64,000 nt of DNA from Yamadazyma tenuis. Taxonomy: Eukaryota > Ascomycota > Pichiomycetes > Serinales > Debaryomycetaceae. Each line of letters begins with the position of its first letter. Position 1 is the stretch's first letter. The position numbers and the translations under genes are program-made. The DNA lies in the NCBI RefSeq assembly GCF_029203305.1, contig NC_089464.1, positions 124,001 through 188,000 on the forward strand. Direction: 5' to 3'. The notes beneath the pieces are model-generated. The model worked only from the letters and a program-made list of their open reading frames with translations. It had not been told where the DNA came from and searched no databases. This document shows positions 1 through 9,613 of this stretch, piece after piece.

Positions 1-9
1 GCGCCTGAA

Positions 10-1053
10 ATGAGTGACGCTGACTATGTACCCCATTGGCAAGAGGATTCAGGCTCCATGTGTTGTGTTCTTTGCGAGACACCCTTCACTTTTCTCAATC
101 GAAGGCACCATTGCAGAAAGTGTGGAAGACTTGTTTGTGCTACTTGTTCGGACCAGGCGGTGCGGTACTTTCCGCGCACGGTGATTGCCAACCCTTCAGA
201 CACAGTCATATACCTGAGCCAGGCGGAAATCTACAAGACCTGTGATGAATGTGTAGAGGAAATAAGGATGATCCGAAGAGCATTATTTGACAGTAATATC
301 GTGGGAGAACACGCAGAGAACCGGTCATGGAGCCTGTCGGCCAGCGAGGGTAATGCCAGTGCCAGCGGTACCATGAGCGTCCCGGCCGATGACCGAAACA
401 GTGTGATGAAGTTTTCTCGCACCAGGACCTCCACCCGGGTGTTGGATTCCTCGACCAACTCGTCCACCAACAACTTGGCGAGCCTGCGGGACGATGATCT
501 GGACCATAACTTGTGTCCTGTGTGTGCAATCAACATGTTGGATGCCTACATCACGACCCACAAGAAGAAGATCAATGAAATCAGTAATGATGACTTTGAG
601 ACCTTTAAAGAAGACCATATCAAAAGTTGTCTCACGTCGTTTGACTTTGACTACAGCCACTCACGGTTTGCGGGCGGGGCTAGCGGCAGTAACCACACGC
701 ATCCTCGCAACAAGATGTTGGTGTATAACATGCCCCCGATTCCAAAACCCCAGTTTGAAGCGATTCCCGCGGTGGAAGGGACTTCTTACGACACCATCAA
801 ACAGATGAGTGGATACGACGAAGGGTTGCATTTACGTATTGGGTCGGTCACATCGATAAGCACGGTTCAGCAGAACGAGAAGGAGGACCCGGATGATGAT
901 GACAATGAGTGTGTAATTTGTCTTGAGGAGTTGAAGCCAGGAGACAAGGTGGGCCGGTTGGAGTGTTTGTGTGTGTTCCACTACAAGTGTATCAAGGACT
1001 GGTTTAACAAGAAGGGATACGGCGAGTGTCCTGTGCACTATTTACTGAAGTAG
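10..1053 (+). CDS. PIB1: PI3P-binding FYVE/RING E3 ubiquitin ligase (Pib1-like)
   Basis: The 347-residue protein has an N-terminal FYVE zinc finger (about residues 10-85). It shows a WQED (WxxD) entry motif, a basic RRHHCRKCG patch that binds phosphatidylinositol-3-phosphate, and paired cysteines. A low-complexity Ser/Asn-rich middle follows, then a C-terminal RING (CVICLEE...CLCVFHYKC...CPVH). The final RING ligand pair is written CPVH, with His at the last position, as I recall for S. cerevisiae Pib1. FYVE plus RING in a protein this short is characteristic of Pib1, an E3 ligase of endosome and vacuole membranes. The first ATG is 10 bases into the window, so an upstream exon cannot be excluded. 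Several CTG codons lie in the Ser-rich middle (for example 334-336), where Ser decoding would extend the Ser runs. Confidence 0.93.
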   Translation: MSDADYVPHWQEDSGSMCCVLCETPFTFLNRRHHCRKCGRLVCATCSDQAVRYFPRTVIANPSDTVIYLSQAEIYKTCDECVEEIRMIRRALFDSNIVGEHAENRSWSLSASEGNASASGTMSVPADDRNSVMKFSRTRTSTRVLDSSTNSSTNNLASLRDDDLDHNLCPVCAINMLDAYITTHKKKINEISNDDFETFKEDHIKSCLTSFDFDYSHSRFAGGASGSNHTHPRNKMLVYNMPPIPKPQFEAIPAVEGTSYDTIKQMSGYDEGLHLRIGSVTSISTVQQNEKEDPDDDDNECVICLEELKPGDKVGRLECLCVFHYKCIKDWFNKKGYGECPVHYLLK

Positions 1054-1074
1054 AGCAACCACGACCGAGAGGCG

Positions 1075-1134
1075 GATGCCACGGTCAGGAGAGGCAGATG
1101 CTACGGTACGGTCAGGGACCTGCGATGCCACGGT
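1075..1134. repeat. short dispersed repeat, three copies of GATGCYACGGT
   Basis: The 11-mer GATGC(C/T)ACGGT occurs at 1075-1085, 1097-1107 and 1124-1134, spaced 22 and 27 bases apart, in the gap between the convergent genes PIB1 and RRP3. This is read directly. It may be 3'-UTR sequence of either gene. No function is claimed. Confidence 0.6.
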
Positions 1135-1189
1135 ACATGGAGTCTATAGATTATTTCGGTATGTTATGTTTGATTTTGTTGGAGGTGCC

Positions 1190-2647
1190 TCACCTCTCCT
1201 CTCGGTCGTGGTTGTCTCTATGGTTCCTATTACCTCTGCGCTCATGAATATCCTTCATCTGCCGAATGGCTTCTGCCACGGCTCTGTCCACGTGAACATG
1301 CAAAGTGTTCAACACCTGCTTCGAAGGCGAAGGATCCTTGGGGAGCTTCTTGCCCAAAACACTCTCGATTCTTAAATAGAGCTCCAAGTCGTACTGAGTG
1401 ACGAGCGAAATCGATTTTCCTGATTTTCCAGCTCGGGCCGTTCTTCCCACTCGATGAATATATGCCTTGGAGTCAGTGGGGATATCGTAGTTTATCACCA
1501 CGTCCACCGACGGAATATCCAATCCTCTGGCCGCCACATCGGTGGCTATCAAAATATTGGCTTTTCCCGACTTGAACTTATTCAAAGCTCCCAATCTCTG
1601 GGTCTGTGACAACTGCCCATTCAACGGTACCGACGAAAACCCCAAAAGTCGGGTCAAAATGGCCGTCCGTTCGGAGTTGGCCACTGTCCGTGTGAACACA
1701 ATGATACTCTTGCCCATGAACTCGTTCAACAAGTGCACCAAAAAGGTGTTTTTATATCCATCGCTCACCAACATCATCGACTGCACCAAATTATCAGCCG
1801 TCTGGTATTTATTGGAAACCGCCACTCGAACAGGGTTTTTCAACGATGCCCGCTGTAACTTGGCAATCTTGTTAGTCATGGTAGCCGAAAACAAGTACGA
1901 TGTTCTTTCCACCGGAATCACCTTTAGAATTTTATCCAACGCCGGCCCAAAGTCCATGTCGAGCAACCGATCGGCCTCATCCATCACCAAATATTTCAAA
2001 TTCTTCAACGAAAACCCCTTGGTGTGTTCCAAGTGGTCCGTGATACGTCCGGGCGTCGCCACGATCACATGGGGCTTGCGCATCAAGTCTCGGGCCTGGT
2101 CCATCATGTCCATGCCTCCCACAATACAAACCGATCGCAACCCCATTGAGGACCCGAGCGCATCAAACGTTTCTTTTATCTGAAACGCCAACTCACGCGT
2201 GGGAGCCAACACCAAGCTGAAGTACGGGGTCTTGGCGTGCCAGAGCGCCTGGAGAATGGGGATGGCGAAGGCAGCGGTTTTCCCAGAACCGGTTTGTGCC
2301 AATCCAATAATGTCTTTACCTGCCAACGCGTGAGGGATGGATTCGGCCTGGATGGGTGTGGGCTTGGTGAACTTCATCGCCTGGATGGACTCCAAGATCT
2401 CAGGAATCAAGTCGAACTCGGCGAAGCTTTGGATTGCCGTCTCGGCCGATGCATCAACTACTTTGTCTTCCAACACCACTGAGGGAGCGATGGGGGGTTC
2501 AAGGGCGGGAGCAGCCGCTTGTTCCTGTTTTTTCTTCAAGGCGTTCTTCCTGATCTTGTCGGCCAAGGCCTGGGTGTCAAGAATACCCAGCGAGGGCCGG
2601 GCACTCTTGGAGGCCTTTTTGGTGGCATCTTTCATTTTGTGAGCCAT
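1190..2647 (-). CDS. RRP3: DEAD-box rRNA-processing RNA helicase (Rrp3/DDX47 type)
   Basis: The 485-residue product has the full DEAD-box set: Q motif (FTKPTPIQ), AQTGSGKT (about 117-124), PTRELA, VATPGR, DEAD, SAT and [10 protein letters not shown]. The spacing and the C-terminal sequence fit Rrp3, the nucleolar ATP-dependent helicase needed for early 18S rRNA cleavages. The open frame extends 49 codons upstream of the chosen ATG at 2647, but that extension would run into the divergent neighbour SSF1 and is hydrophobic, unlike Rrp3. The chosen start gives the usual lysine-rich N-terminus ([11 protein letters not shown]). The gene shares a 76-bp promoter with SSF1, another ribosome-biogenesis factor. 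Confidence 0.92.
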   Translation of the reverse strand: MAHKMKDATKKASKSARPSLGILDTQALADKIRKNALKKKQEQAAAPALEPPIAPSVVLEDKVVDASAETAIQSFAEFDLIPEILESIQAMKFTKPTPIQAESIPHALAGKDIIGLAQTGSGKTAAFAIPILQALWHAKTPYFSLVLAPTRELAFQIKETFDALGSSMGLRSVCIVGGMDMMDQARDLMRKPHVIVATPGRITDHLEHTKGFSLKNLKYLVMDEADRLLDMDFGPALDKILKVIPVERTSYLFSATMTNKIAKLQRASLKNPVRVAVSNKYQTADNLVQSMMLVSDGYKNTFLVHLLNEFMGKSIIVFTRTVANSERTAILTRLLGFSSVPLNGQLSQTQRLGALNKFKSGKANILIATDVAARGLDIPSVDVVINYDIPTDSKAYIHRVGRTARAGKSGKSISLVTQYDLELYLRIESVLGKKLPKDPSPSKQVLNTLHVHVDRAVAEAIRQMKDIHERRGNRNHRDNHDREER

Positions 2648-2723
2648 TGGTATTGTGGTGAAATATAACTGTGTTTTCGCGATGAGATGCGAATGAGACT
2701 TTAAATTTTTCAAACCTGCTACC
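2648..2723. promoter_or_regulatory. 76-bp bidirectional promoter between RRP3 and SSF1
   Basis: Only 76 bases separate the two divergent ATGs. Both products act in ribosome assembly, so the gap must hold both start regions and could co-regulate them. I see no clear PAC or RRPE box. The assignment rests on geometry only. Confidence 0.5.
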
Positions 2724-3965
2724 ATGGCCAGAAGAAGACAGAAAACAAGAACCCATAAGAAGCTCACGGCAGAAGAGTTGGCCAAGATCCCCAAGTCGAT
2801 GGTGCTCAGACTCGGGCTGTCGTTAAAAAACCACTCGTTGAGCCTGCTTGTGAGAGATTTTAGATATGTGATGCAGCCTCACACGGCCATCAACTTGAGA
2901 GAAAGAAAGAGTAATAAGTTGAAGGATTTCATCGTCATGGCCGGACCGTTGGGCGTCAGCGACTTGTTCGTATTCAAGCAATCGGAATCTACTGGTAACT
3001 TGTCGCTCAGAATCGGAAAGATGCCCAGAGGACCTATGTTGCAATTCAAGATAAATCTGTATTCATTGGTAAAAGACGTTCAAAAGATCTTAAAACACCC
3101 CAAGACAGTTGGTAAGGACTCTCCCGAGTTTCTTAACCCGCCATTGCTTGTGTTGAACGGATTCCTGGGTAAAATGAGTGAAGCCCCGCCTCATGAGAAA
3201 TTGATGGTAACGGTGTTCCAAAACATGTTTCCTCCTATCCAGCCCCAACTGACAAGGGTCACCAGCATCAAAAGAATTTTAATGATCAACAAGGATCCCG
3301 AAACTCAGGAGATCTCCTTGAGACACTATGCCATCGACACCAAACTTGTCGACACTTCTCGTAACATTAAGAAGTTGATCAACTCTCATCACAATTTAAA
3401 GAAAAGCCTCCCTATAATGACCAAAAATGAAGATGTCAGTGACTTGTTGTTGGACCCATACTCGGTCGGCGGAATGACCTCCGATAGTGAAGTGGAAGAC
3501 GATGCCATTGTCGACATTAACGAAGAAAACCAGGCATCTGCCACAAAAAAGGTTCCCGATCAGCAACAACCACAAGAAATCACCCGTAAAAAGGCCATCA
3601 AGCTCACGGAGTTGGGCCCCAGAATCAATATGAGCTTGGTCAAGATCGAAGAGAAGTTGACCGGCACCTCCAAGACCATTTATCACTCCAAGATTGTCAA
3701 GACGCCAGCTGAGTTGAAGAACTTGGAGAAACTGGCCGGAATCAAGAGAAAGTTGAAGGCCGAAAGAAGAGCCAAGCAATTGGAGAATGTTCAAGCCAAA
3801 AAAGACAAAAAGGATGAGAAAAAGGCTAGAAAGAAGGCTAGAATTGCCGATGAAAATGGTGAAAATCGGGACATTGAGCAAGATCAGTCCAGTGACAGTG
3901 ACAGTGACAGTGACGGACCCGACGTCGATCAATATGAGATTGATAGTGATTTGTATAGTGAGTAG
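2724..3965 (+). CDS. SSF1: Brix-domain ribosome biogenesis protein Ssf1 (Peter Pan/PPAN)
   Basis: The 413-residue protein begins with the basic [13 protein letters not shown] tail and carries a Brix domain with conserved stretches [21 protein letters not shown], in two parts, and [10 protein letters not shown]. It then has the [13 protein letters not shown] segment and an Arg/Lys-rich then acidic DSDSDSD tail. This is the Ssf1/Ssf2/PPAN architecture. The protein acts in 27S pre-rRNA processing within the nucleolus. CTG codons at 2817-2819 and 2844-2846 align, in my recall, with polar Gln in the S. cerevisiae protein, and the second also with Gln in human PPAN. This supports Ser decoding. Confidence 0.94.
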   Translation: MARRRQKTRTHKKLTAEELAKIPKSMVLRLGLSLKNHSLSLLVRDFRYVMQPHTAINLRERKSNKLKDFIVMAGPLGVSDLFVFKQSESTGNLSLRIGKMPRGPMLQFKINLYSLVKDVQKILKHPKTVGKDSPEFLNPPLLVLNGFLGKMSEAPPHEKLMVTVFQNMFPPIQPQLTRVTSIKRILMINKDPETQEISLRHYAIDTKLVDTSRNIKKLINSHHNLKKSLPIMTKNEDVSDLLLDPYSVGGMTSDSEVEDDAIVDINEENQASATKKVPDQQQPQEITRKKAIKLTELGPRINMSLVKIEEKLTGTSKTIYHSKIVKTPAELKNLEKLAGIKRKLKAERRAKQLENVQAKKDKKDEKKARKKARIADENGENRDIEQDQSSDSDSDSDGPDVDQYEIDSDLYSE

Positions 3966-3989
3966 AAGAATGAGTCATGCATGTTTAAC

Positions 3990-4538
3990 TTATAATTGTT
4001 CGATCTGGCTGATGATGCTGGAGATTTTGTTCTGGAGGTTTACCAATTCCACCGAATTTATTAGGGCCAAGTTGAAAGACGCCTGTGCTTCTCTCAATTG
4101 GTACGGCACGAGGGCACCGAATTGGTTAATTGGGTCTTTGTATAGCGAGTTTCCAAACTCCTCCGTGTGGCTGATACTTTCATTCTTTGAGCGGTGGACA
4201 CTCGAAGACACAGCGGTGTTTTGGTTTTGTTTTGTGGTTTGGTCCTTTTTGGTGTATTCGGGTTCCTTGTCGTGTTTCTTCAGTTCCTGGCGTTGGAGGT
4301 AGTCCTCAAGCTCGAGATTTGGGCCGGATTTGATGTTTTTACAGGCCAAATATGATCTGAGGTCAAAGTCTTTGACGCCATAGGTCCGCAAACCACCACC
4401 GTTGAAGTTGGCTCTGCTGAGGTTAAGGAAACCATCGATGAAGTTGGTTCTAAACGAGGTGTTGGCAAGCGACTCGTACTGGTCGACGAGGTGTAGGAGC
4501 TGTTCAGTTAGAATGTCTTTGTGGTTGGAGGGATCCAT
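3990..4538 (-). CDS. VMA22: V-ATPase assembly factor Vma22 (CCDC115 family)
   Basis: The protein is 182 residues, close to the roughly 181 of S. cerevisiae Vma22. It has two helical, coiled-coil-prone ends separated by a charged linker. Conserved points are the early FIDGFLNLSRANF, the YGVKDFDLRSYLA segment and the terminal FGALVPYQLREAQASF block shared with yeast Vma22 and human CCDC115. Vma22 is an ER peripheral protein that works with Vma12 and Vma21 to assemble the Vo sector. The gene is convergent with SSF1 (24 bases apart). The identification is from recalled family motifs and not from a search. Confidence 0.85.
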   Translation of the reverse strand: MDPSNHKDILTEQLLHLVDQYESLANTSFRTNFIDGFLNLSRANFNGGGLRTYGVKDFDLRSYLACKNIKSGPNLELEDYLQRQELKKHDKEPEYTKKDQTTKQNQNTAVSSSVHRSKNESISHTEEFGNSLYKDPINQFGALVPYQLREAQASFNLALINSVELVNLQNKISSIISQIEQL

Positions 4539-4772
4539 GTTGAAATGCTGCGAATATTGGAATAAAAAGTGAGAACGCTGAGAGTGAGAAAGAAGGTTGG
4601 AGCTCAGTAAGTGAATATTTGTGAGGTGGTAATACTCTCGGTAGTAAAAGTCTCGGTAGTAATGGGTTTGGTATTAGCATCCAGCCGTTTGGCACCCAAT
4701 AAAAACGGTTCCGCCAAACTTTACCTATTCTACTATTTAGCAGCCATTTAATACTGATATTTATATTCTGTG

Positions 4773-5861
4773 CTACTTGTACAACTGCTTCAAGCGTAGA
4801 AACTCTGTCCGCGGCAAGATGTCCCCGAAGCCCAAATCATCAGGCCGGGACCGGCTCTCAATCAACTGGGACTCCTCTGGTGACCGCTTCTTTTCTCGCA
4901 TCTGGTTGCCATGATGCCAGATGCTATAGATGAGGTCTTCTTGTCCAAACTCCGAGTTCGTGGCGTTGTTGGTATACACGACATTGGCAAGATCATGAAG
5001 AATGTTGGCGGTCAAGCCCCAAACGTCGTATATCTTTTCATTTGTTTCCGAATGCCGTCTCGAGCCCAATCGGCCCCATTTTTCTCGATTGAGTTTTCTC
5101 GAGCCCCGAGACGTCTGGGGGACTTCTTCCGACTGGGCCTGACTCTCCTCTCCCTGGAGCTCGGCGGAGTCGCTATTGAGTTCCAGTTCCAGTTCCAGCT
5201 CCAGAAGGCCTTGAACTTCCTGCAACCAAGAAGCCTCACCTGCCACCAATTGCGGGAATGTGTACGTTCGCAACATCCAGGGTATACCACCCCATGACAT
5301 CCGGAAACTCTGTTTTTCAATGCATTCCAACAGGTCTCGGTCGGAAATCGGATAGAGAAAGTCCTGGAGAGGACAGCTGAACACCGACGAACTTTCTCCA
5401 GGATTCAAGTTGACCTTCAAGTTGTGGATCAAATCTGCCCCCGACGTGTCGGCAGCAAACCGCATGAACCCCACGCACGGGCGGACAGCCAGAAATGTTC
5501 GTGACAAGTAACTGGGCATCACATTGAGATGGTCGATTTCAAACCCAAAATTTTTGAGGAGGTATTCGTTATTAGCCGAAAGGCCGATTTCTTCTTCCAT
5601 CTCGCGGCGGGCCGTGTGCCATTCCAGCTCCAACCCGTTGTCACTCTTACCACCAGGGAAGGAGATATGACCAGGAAAATTCCTGAGTTTGGAGGAGCGC
5701 TTGGTGAGCACCACCCGCAATTCTCCCAACTTTCCCAAGAAAAGAAGCACAAACACCGCCGACCGCCTCAGGACCGGGAGTCGGTTCCATACCAGCGTCG
5801 GTTGGTTGTCATAATGGGGGAAGTTGTACTTGGTGATGGTGTTAAGAGGTGATTCCAGCAT
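4773..5861 (-). CDS. PCD1: Nudix hydrolase, Pcd1-type peroxisomal CoA diphosphatase
   Basis: The product is 362 residues. It carries a Nudix box (GGKSDNGLELEWHTARREMEEEIGL, in parts) preceded by KLRNFPGHISFPGG, the extended CoA-pyrophosphatase signature. Pcd1 cleaves CoA, preferring oxidised CoA, in peroxisomes. The open frame continues 19 codons upstream only from a TTG, so the ATG at 5861 is preferred. An acidic linker at about residues 218-245 contains four CTG codons (5184-5204) alternating with Glu. Read as Ser they give SESESESE, read as Leu an odd LELELELE. No PTS1 tripeptide is visible (C-terminus QLYK), so peroxisomal location is family inference. Confidence 0.85.
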   Translation of the reverse strand: MLESPLNTITKYNFPHYDNQPTLVWNRLPVLRRSAVFVLLFLGKLGELRVVLTKRSSKLRNFPGHISFPGGKSDNGLELEWHTARREMEEEIGLSANNEYLLKNFGFEIDHLNVMPSYLSRTFLAVRPCVGFMRFAADTSGADLIHNLKVNLNPGESSSVFSCPLQDFLYPISDRDLLECIEKQSFRMSWGGIPWMLRTYTFPQLVAGEASWLQEVQGLLELELELELNSDSAELQGEESQAQSEEVPQTSRGSRKLNREKWGRLGSRRHSETNEKIYDVWGLTANILHDLANVVYTNNATNSEFGQEDLIYSIWHHGNQMREKKRSPEESQLIESRSRPDDLGFGDILPRTEFLRLKQLYK

Positions 5862-5935
5862 CAGACTGTGATTTTTACTGTCTAGCAATTTGTGGAGTCG
5901 CGCACAATTTAATACCAATATTCTATTATTCTATC

Positions 5936-7045
5936 CTAAGCTTCCAATAAGGTTGGTAATTCATTAACATCCAAGTTCTCATAGATCACCTTGTAGGTGG
6001 CCTCGAACAATGGGAACTCATCTTGCAACTTGTAGTTTTCCAAGAGCTCGTGCACCTCTTTGGCGGTCAAGATCCCCTGTGACGATTGTCCATTTAATAA
6101 GGTCTTTTCAGCCTCCCAGGCACTTACTCCATGTTCCACCATATACCGGGCCACACGAACATTTCTCCCACCGGAACAGGTGGTGATCAAGTCGGCGACT
6201 CCCGCAGATTCCTCGGTGAAGGTGGTTGCTTGTGGAGGTAATGAGGTCTTAATGCCGAACTTTTCGTAGTAAGACGCAAACTTGATGGTTTCTTTGATTC
6301 CGATTCTCATGACAGCTGCCTTAGCATTATCCCCCCACCCGGCACCTTCCACCAATCCCGCAGCAATGGCAACCACATTCTTGAGAGCTCCAGCAATGGA
6401 GGCTCCCACCACGTCCTTGATGACGTTGACATGGAAATAACTTCGATGAAACGCTTCTCTCAACACGTACTCGTTGATATCGAGCCCGTCACCTTTGAAG
6501 TCCTTGGGCAAATCGTACGCGATGGAGGTTTCCGACCACTTTTCTTTGGCTACCTCGTTGGCGATGTTGGCTCCTGATAATACACCACAGTGGATTCCCA
6601 ACGTATCGGTGATGGATTGTGACAAAAGTTTACATCCTTCCTGGGTCACTTCCAACCCTTTCAAGCATGAAATGGCTCTGACAGAAGGTTTCACTTGTCC
6701 CACAAGTTGTTTACAAACTCTGGGTAAGAATTGATGAGGAATGTTGAACACCAACAAGTCGGCATTTTTGACGGTGTCTACCACGTCGGGGTTGGCGATC
6801 AAGTTTTCGGGCAATTGAATACCGGGCAAGTACTTGACGTTTTCGTGCTTGGTGTTAATTATATCAGTCAATTTCTCTCCGTTTATGTCCTCTTCAAATA
6901 CCCACATATTTACGGATTTTTGGAAGATTTCGGGCTTGTCTCTGGTGTTTTCGGCCACGAGTTTGGCGACGGCAGTTCCCCAGTTTCCGGAGCCGATGAT
7001 GGCGATTCTGAAAGGAGTGACGATTTTGATGGGTGTAGTAGTCAT
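5936..7045 (-). CDS. GPD1: NAD-dependent glycerol-3-phosphate dehydrogenase
   Basis: The 369-residue protein has the N-terminal Rossmann motif GSGNWGTAVAKLV, the ISCLKGLE stretch, the catalytic-Lys region GALKNVVAIAAGLVEGAGWG and the conserved TCSGGRNVRVA block. It reduces dihydroxyacetone phosphate to glycerol-3-phosphate for osmolyte glycerol synthesis, redox balance and lipid synthesis. The ATG at 7045 gives a short leader (MTTTPIKIVTPF). The N-terminal PTS2 known from S. cerevisiae Gpd1 is not visible, so a cytosolic enzyme is more likely here. A TATA-like stretch (TATATAA on the minus strand, near 7088) lies about 45 bases upstream. Confidence 0.95.
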   Translation of the reverse strand: MTTTPIKIVTPFRIAIIGSGNWGTAVAKLVAENTRDKPEIFQKSVNMWVFEEDINGEKLTDIINTKHENVKYLPGIQLPENLIANPDVVDTVKNADLLVFNIPHQFLPRVCKQLVGQVKPSVRAISCLKGLEVTQEGCKLLSQSITDTLGIHCGVLSGANIANEVAKEKWSETSIAYDLPKDFKGDGLDINEYVLREAFHRSYFHVNVIKDVVGASIAGALKNVVAIAAGLVEGAGWGDNAKAAVMRIGIKETIKFASYYEKFGIKTSLPPQATTFTEESAGVADLITTCSGGRNVRVARYMVEHGVSAWEAEKTLLNGQSSQGILTAKEVHELLENYKLQDEFPLFEATYKVIYENLDVNELPTLLEA

Positions 7046-7647
7046 GACGGCGTTGCGAAATGTGGAAAAGGTGGTCCTGTTTGCTCCTTATATAGTTTTA
7101 GGAGGCGACTTTCTTTTAGGGTTGTGAGAACCGGCGGCGATGGGTGAATGAGATCCGGGTGGAGGTACATACAGGACTACCACCCAAAAAAAAAGCCCCC
7201 ACCGATCCCACCCTACTGTCCAGGCAGCGCTTGTGCCTCCACCATTTCCTTGGCTGTAGGTGGCACCATTACATCATAATGCCATCATAGGGCCTGATAC
7301 CTTGGAAGTCTTTGTTTTAGTAGTTGATCAAGCAGAGCCGATGTGGTGCTGCCATCGGTCGGGGTTCGGACTTCCCCAACATTTTTATTTTCGGAGGTTG
7401 CTGATCGGCACTCTGCCCCCCTAGTGACAGCCCGTTCCCCTTCCCCGACGGTACCACCACCACCAAAGTTTTTCCGCAACCACAAAAATCACCAAACTCC
7501 GAAAAAGAAAAATGTCCGCAGGAAGTTTTTCCTGATATACAGGTAATGATATCATCGTTACATCATTTAACTCCTACAATAGAATCCTGATTCGTATCGT
7601 ACCTGATAACCGGAGTGCGGTATTCACTGCACTTTATGAATCCGCCC
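7046..7647. other. intergenic region upstream of GPD1 and downstream of PEX20
   Basis: This holds the GPD1 promoter: a TATA-like element near 7088, an A9 run near 7188, and scattered C-rich stretches, including a CCCCT (stress-element core) near 7418. Stress control of GPD1 is known in yeasts, but the link to these exact sites is inference. Two overlapping 60-70 codon frames on opposite strands (7285-7546) have no recognisable content. Confidence 0.5.
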
Positions 7648-8865
7648 CTACTGATAATCGTCATCGTGCCGATACGCTTCATATTCTTGCTGGCGCATCC
7701 GATCAAGAGAGGTGCTCACCTGGTTCATCCCATCGGTCATGTCCAAAAAATCGTCGTCTTCCATCCAGTTTCTGGCCTTCACTTGATTTCCACTAATAAT
7801 CCGGGCCGCCTGGAGGGGTTCCGAAATGCCTTCAAGACTTCCGTCTGGAATGTGCGCAAGCGGGTCGGGAAGATGGCTGTTTTGCAGAGGGTCGGCTACC
7901 TGCTGTTCCGTATGAGGATAATCGTGGTAGTGCATCATGGGGTTGCCGGTGAGAATCGGGTTGGCATGGGAAGTCGTTGAAGGCTCGTTTATCAGTATCC
8001 GGTCGTGGGTAACCGTCTCTTCCCGGTCGTGGGCAAGTGCTACGTCTCGGACATCATTGCCTTGTTGGTCCACCAACTTATCTCCTTGGGTGGATAATTC
8101 GACCCGCCGATGGGAGATCGAATCCATGAGTTTCATGAATTCCGAGTTCTTCAACTTGTCGGCCATTTCGTTGTTGCGCAGTCCCTGGGAGCTTAGAGTG
8201 GTGTGAATCAGCTTGGCAGCCATGGCAAACTCTTGTTTGTCGGAGGTGTCTGCTGCGAGTTCCTTTTCAATATCCTGGAAATGCTGTTCGAATTGTTGAT
8301 TTTGCTGTTCCAAGTGGTGGGTTTCTCTGTGTTCCGTCATGTTGGCGGCAATGGGCTCGAAATGGGTCCGGAGGTTGCTCCGGGTATTGAGCTGGAAGCT
8401 GGTGTAATTGGGGGAGAGTTGGGATGGTTGAGACCGGGTTTGGGAGTTGAACTGGGAGTGCCAGTCCTGCTGATATTGTTGTTGTTGATGCTGTTGATGA
8501 TGTTGTTGATGTTGTTGATGATGTTGTTGTTGATGATGCTGATGCTGTCTCTGCTCTAAAGACATGTGCGAGAAGTCGTTGACCCATCCCTGTTGTTGGG
8601 CCTGGGGAAGCTGGGACGGCGGACCCGGCCGCTGGATCGTACCGGGATTGAACTGGTTCATGAACTGCGAGGCAAAATTGGTGGTGGGAGCCCCACTAAA
8701 CTCCTGGAACTGTTGGTTCAAGTTGTTATCCACCACATTGGTGTTTCTGAAGGACTGAGGACCCATAGGCCCCCGGCCACGGGCGACATCATTCTGGAGG
8801 GACGTGTCACGCAGCGAGTACTGTGCCAAGTTCTTGACAGCATTAGAGGGACCACACGAATCCAT
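7648..8865 (-). CDS. PEX20: PTS2 import co-receptor Pex20
   Basis: The 405-residue protein starts MDSCGPSNAVKNL, the signature N-terminus of Pex20, whose near-terminal Cys (here C4) is mono-ubiquitinated for receptor recycling. WxxxF motifs, WVNDF (about 94-98) and WHSQF (about 135-139), match Pex14/docking-binding elements. A His/Gln-rich tract lies at about 105-134, and the C-terminal part (NWMEDDDFLDM region) corresponds to the Pex7-binding half. Pex20 works with Pex7 to import PTS2 proteins, doing what Pex18/Pex21 do in S. cerevisiae. The frame runs on upstream (an ATG at 8991 adds 42 residues), but the conserved Cys must be near the terminus, so 8865 is chosen. Confidence 0.9.
   Translation of the reverse strand: MDSCGPSNAVKNLAQYSLRDTSLQNDVARGRGPMGPQSFRNTNVVDNNLNQQFQEFSGAPTTNFASQFMNQFNPGTIQRPGPPSQLPQAQQQGWVNDFSHMSLEQRQHQHHQQQHHQQHQQHHQQHQQQQYQQDWHSQFNSQTRSQPSQLSPNYTSFQLNTRSNLRTHFEPIAANMTEHRETHHLEQQNQQFEQHFQDIEKELAADTSDKQEFAMAAKLIHTTLSSQGLRNNEMADKLKNSEFMKLMDSISHRRVELSTQGDKLVDQQGNDVRDVALAHDREETVTHDRILINEPSTTSHANPILTGNPMMHYHDYPHTEQQVADPLQNSHLPDPLAHIPDGSLEGISEPLQAARIISGNQVKARNWMEDDDFLDMTDGMNQVSTSLDRMRQQEYEAYRHDDDYQ
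8455..8553. repeat. trinucleotide-type repeat encoding the PEX20 His/Gln tract
   Basis: On the plus strand the stretch is dominated by TTG/TGA/TGT triplets and reads as CAA/CAC/CAT/CAG codons on the coding strand. It encodes about 30 residues made almost only of Gln and His. Such tracts expand and contract readily, so length variation between strains is expected (inference). Confidence 0.75.
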
Positions 8866-9613
8866 GGCGTATATGGCAAGTAGTGAGTAATCTGGGGATT
8901 TGATTACCCACCTCGGTGCGATCACGAGTGATGCGGTGACCACACGCCCATTCGCACTGTTATTAGGAAGGTACACGTCCTGTTCACTCATTGGGATGGG
9001 GGGTACACGCGGTATCTGTCGTGGAAGGGACACGCACACGCCACCTACCACCCTTCCCACCCTTCCAGTGGGTCAGCGCCCACAACGGCACCCGCGGTGG
9101 GGCACGTGACCACGGCCCTGACGATAATATGTATACTAAAAGAGGAAATGTTCGACTGCAGATGTGCGTCTAATTCCACAGGGTGCGTCATTTGCGACTC
9201 CATTAAGACCCGATTCTGCGGGTAATGCCAGATCACTGAATATTATACAGGTCAGACGATCCAGTGATTCCACTCAGTATACGTGGTCGGTTACTGAAAC
9301 AAGCAAATTATATATATAAACAAACCCAAACGGTCCTCAAACCACCCACGCAACATCCGGACAGGTGTCATTTCGGTAGTTTGGGTGCTGTTGCTATAAA
9401 GCCCATCAATTGAAAGGGGTGATAAAACCTTTGTCTCAACTTTTGTTTTTGTCACAAGTTTCAGAAGGGGGGATAAACAGTGCATGATCTTGTTTCCAAA
9501 GGATTTAACATCTCGTATTGTCTTCTGGCGCTTTACGTTACACGCTCACGCCCGATTTATATATTTGCCTTAGATCCATCATAGCTGCGAAACGCCATAA
9601 TTATAAACCTCCC
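8866..9613. other. divergent promoter region between PEX20 and the zinc-cluster gene
   Basis: This 748-base gap contains a CACGTG E-box (about 9103-9109), the kind of site bound by Cbf1 or Pho4, and a TATATATAAA-like stretch near 9310. No gene or RNA is recognised. The frame upstream of the zinc-cluster ATG opens only with a TTG. Confidence 0.5.

Noticed and set aside
3396..3932. 178-codon frame antisense to SSF1
   Set aside because: Its Leu/Val-rich peptide is the complement of the acidic/Lys-rich SSF1 tail; no independent support.
7285..7546. Two overlapping 66-67 codon frames on opposite strands
   Set aside because: Lie in the GPD1 promoter, low complexity, no recognisable content.
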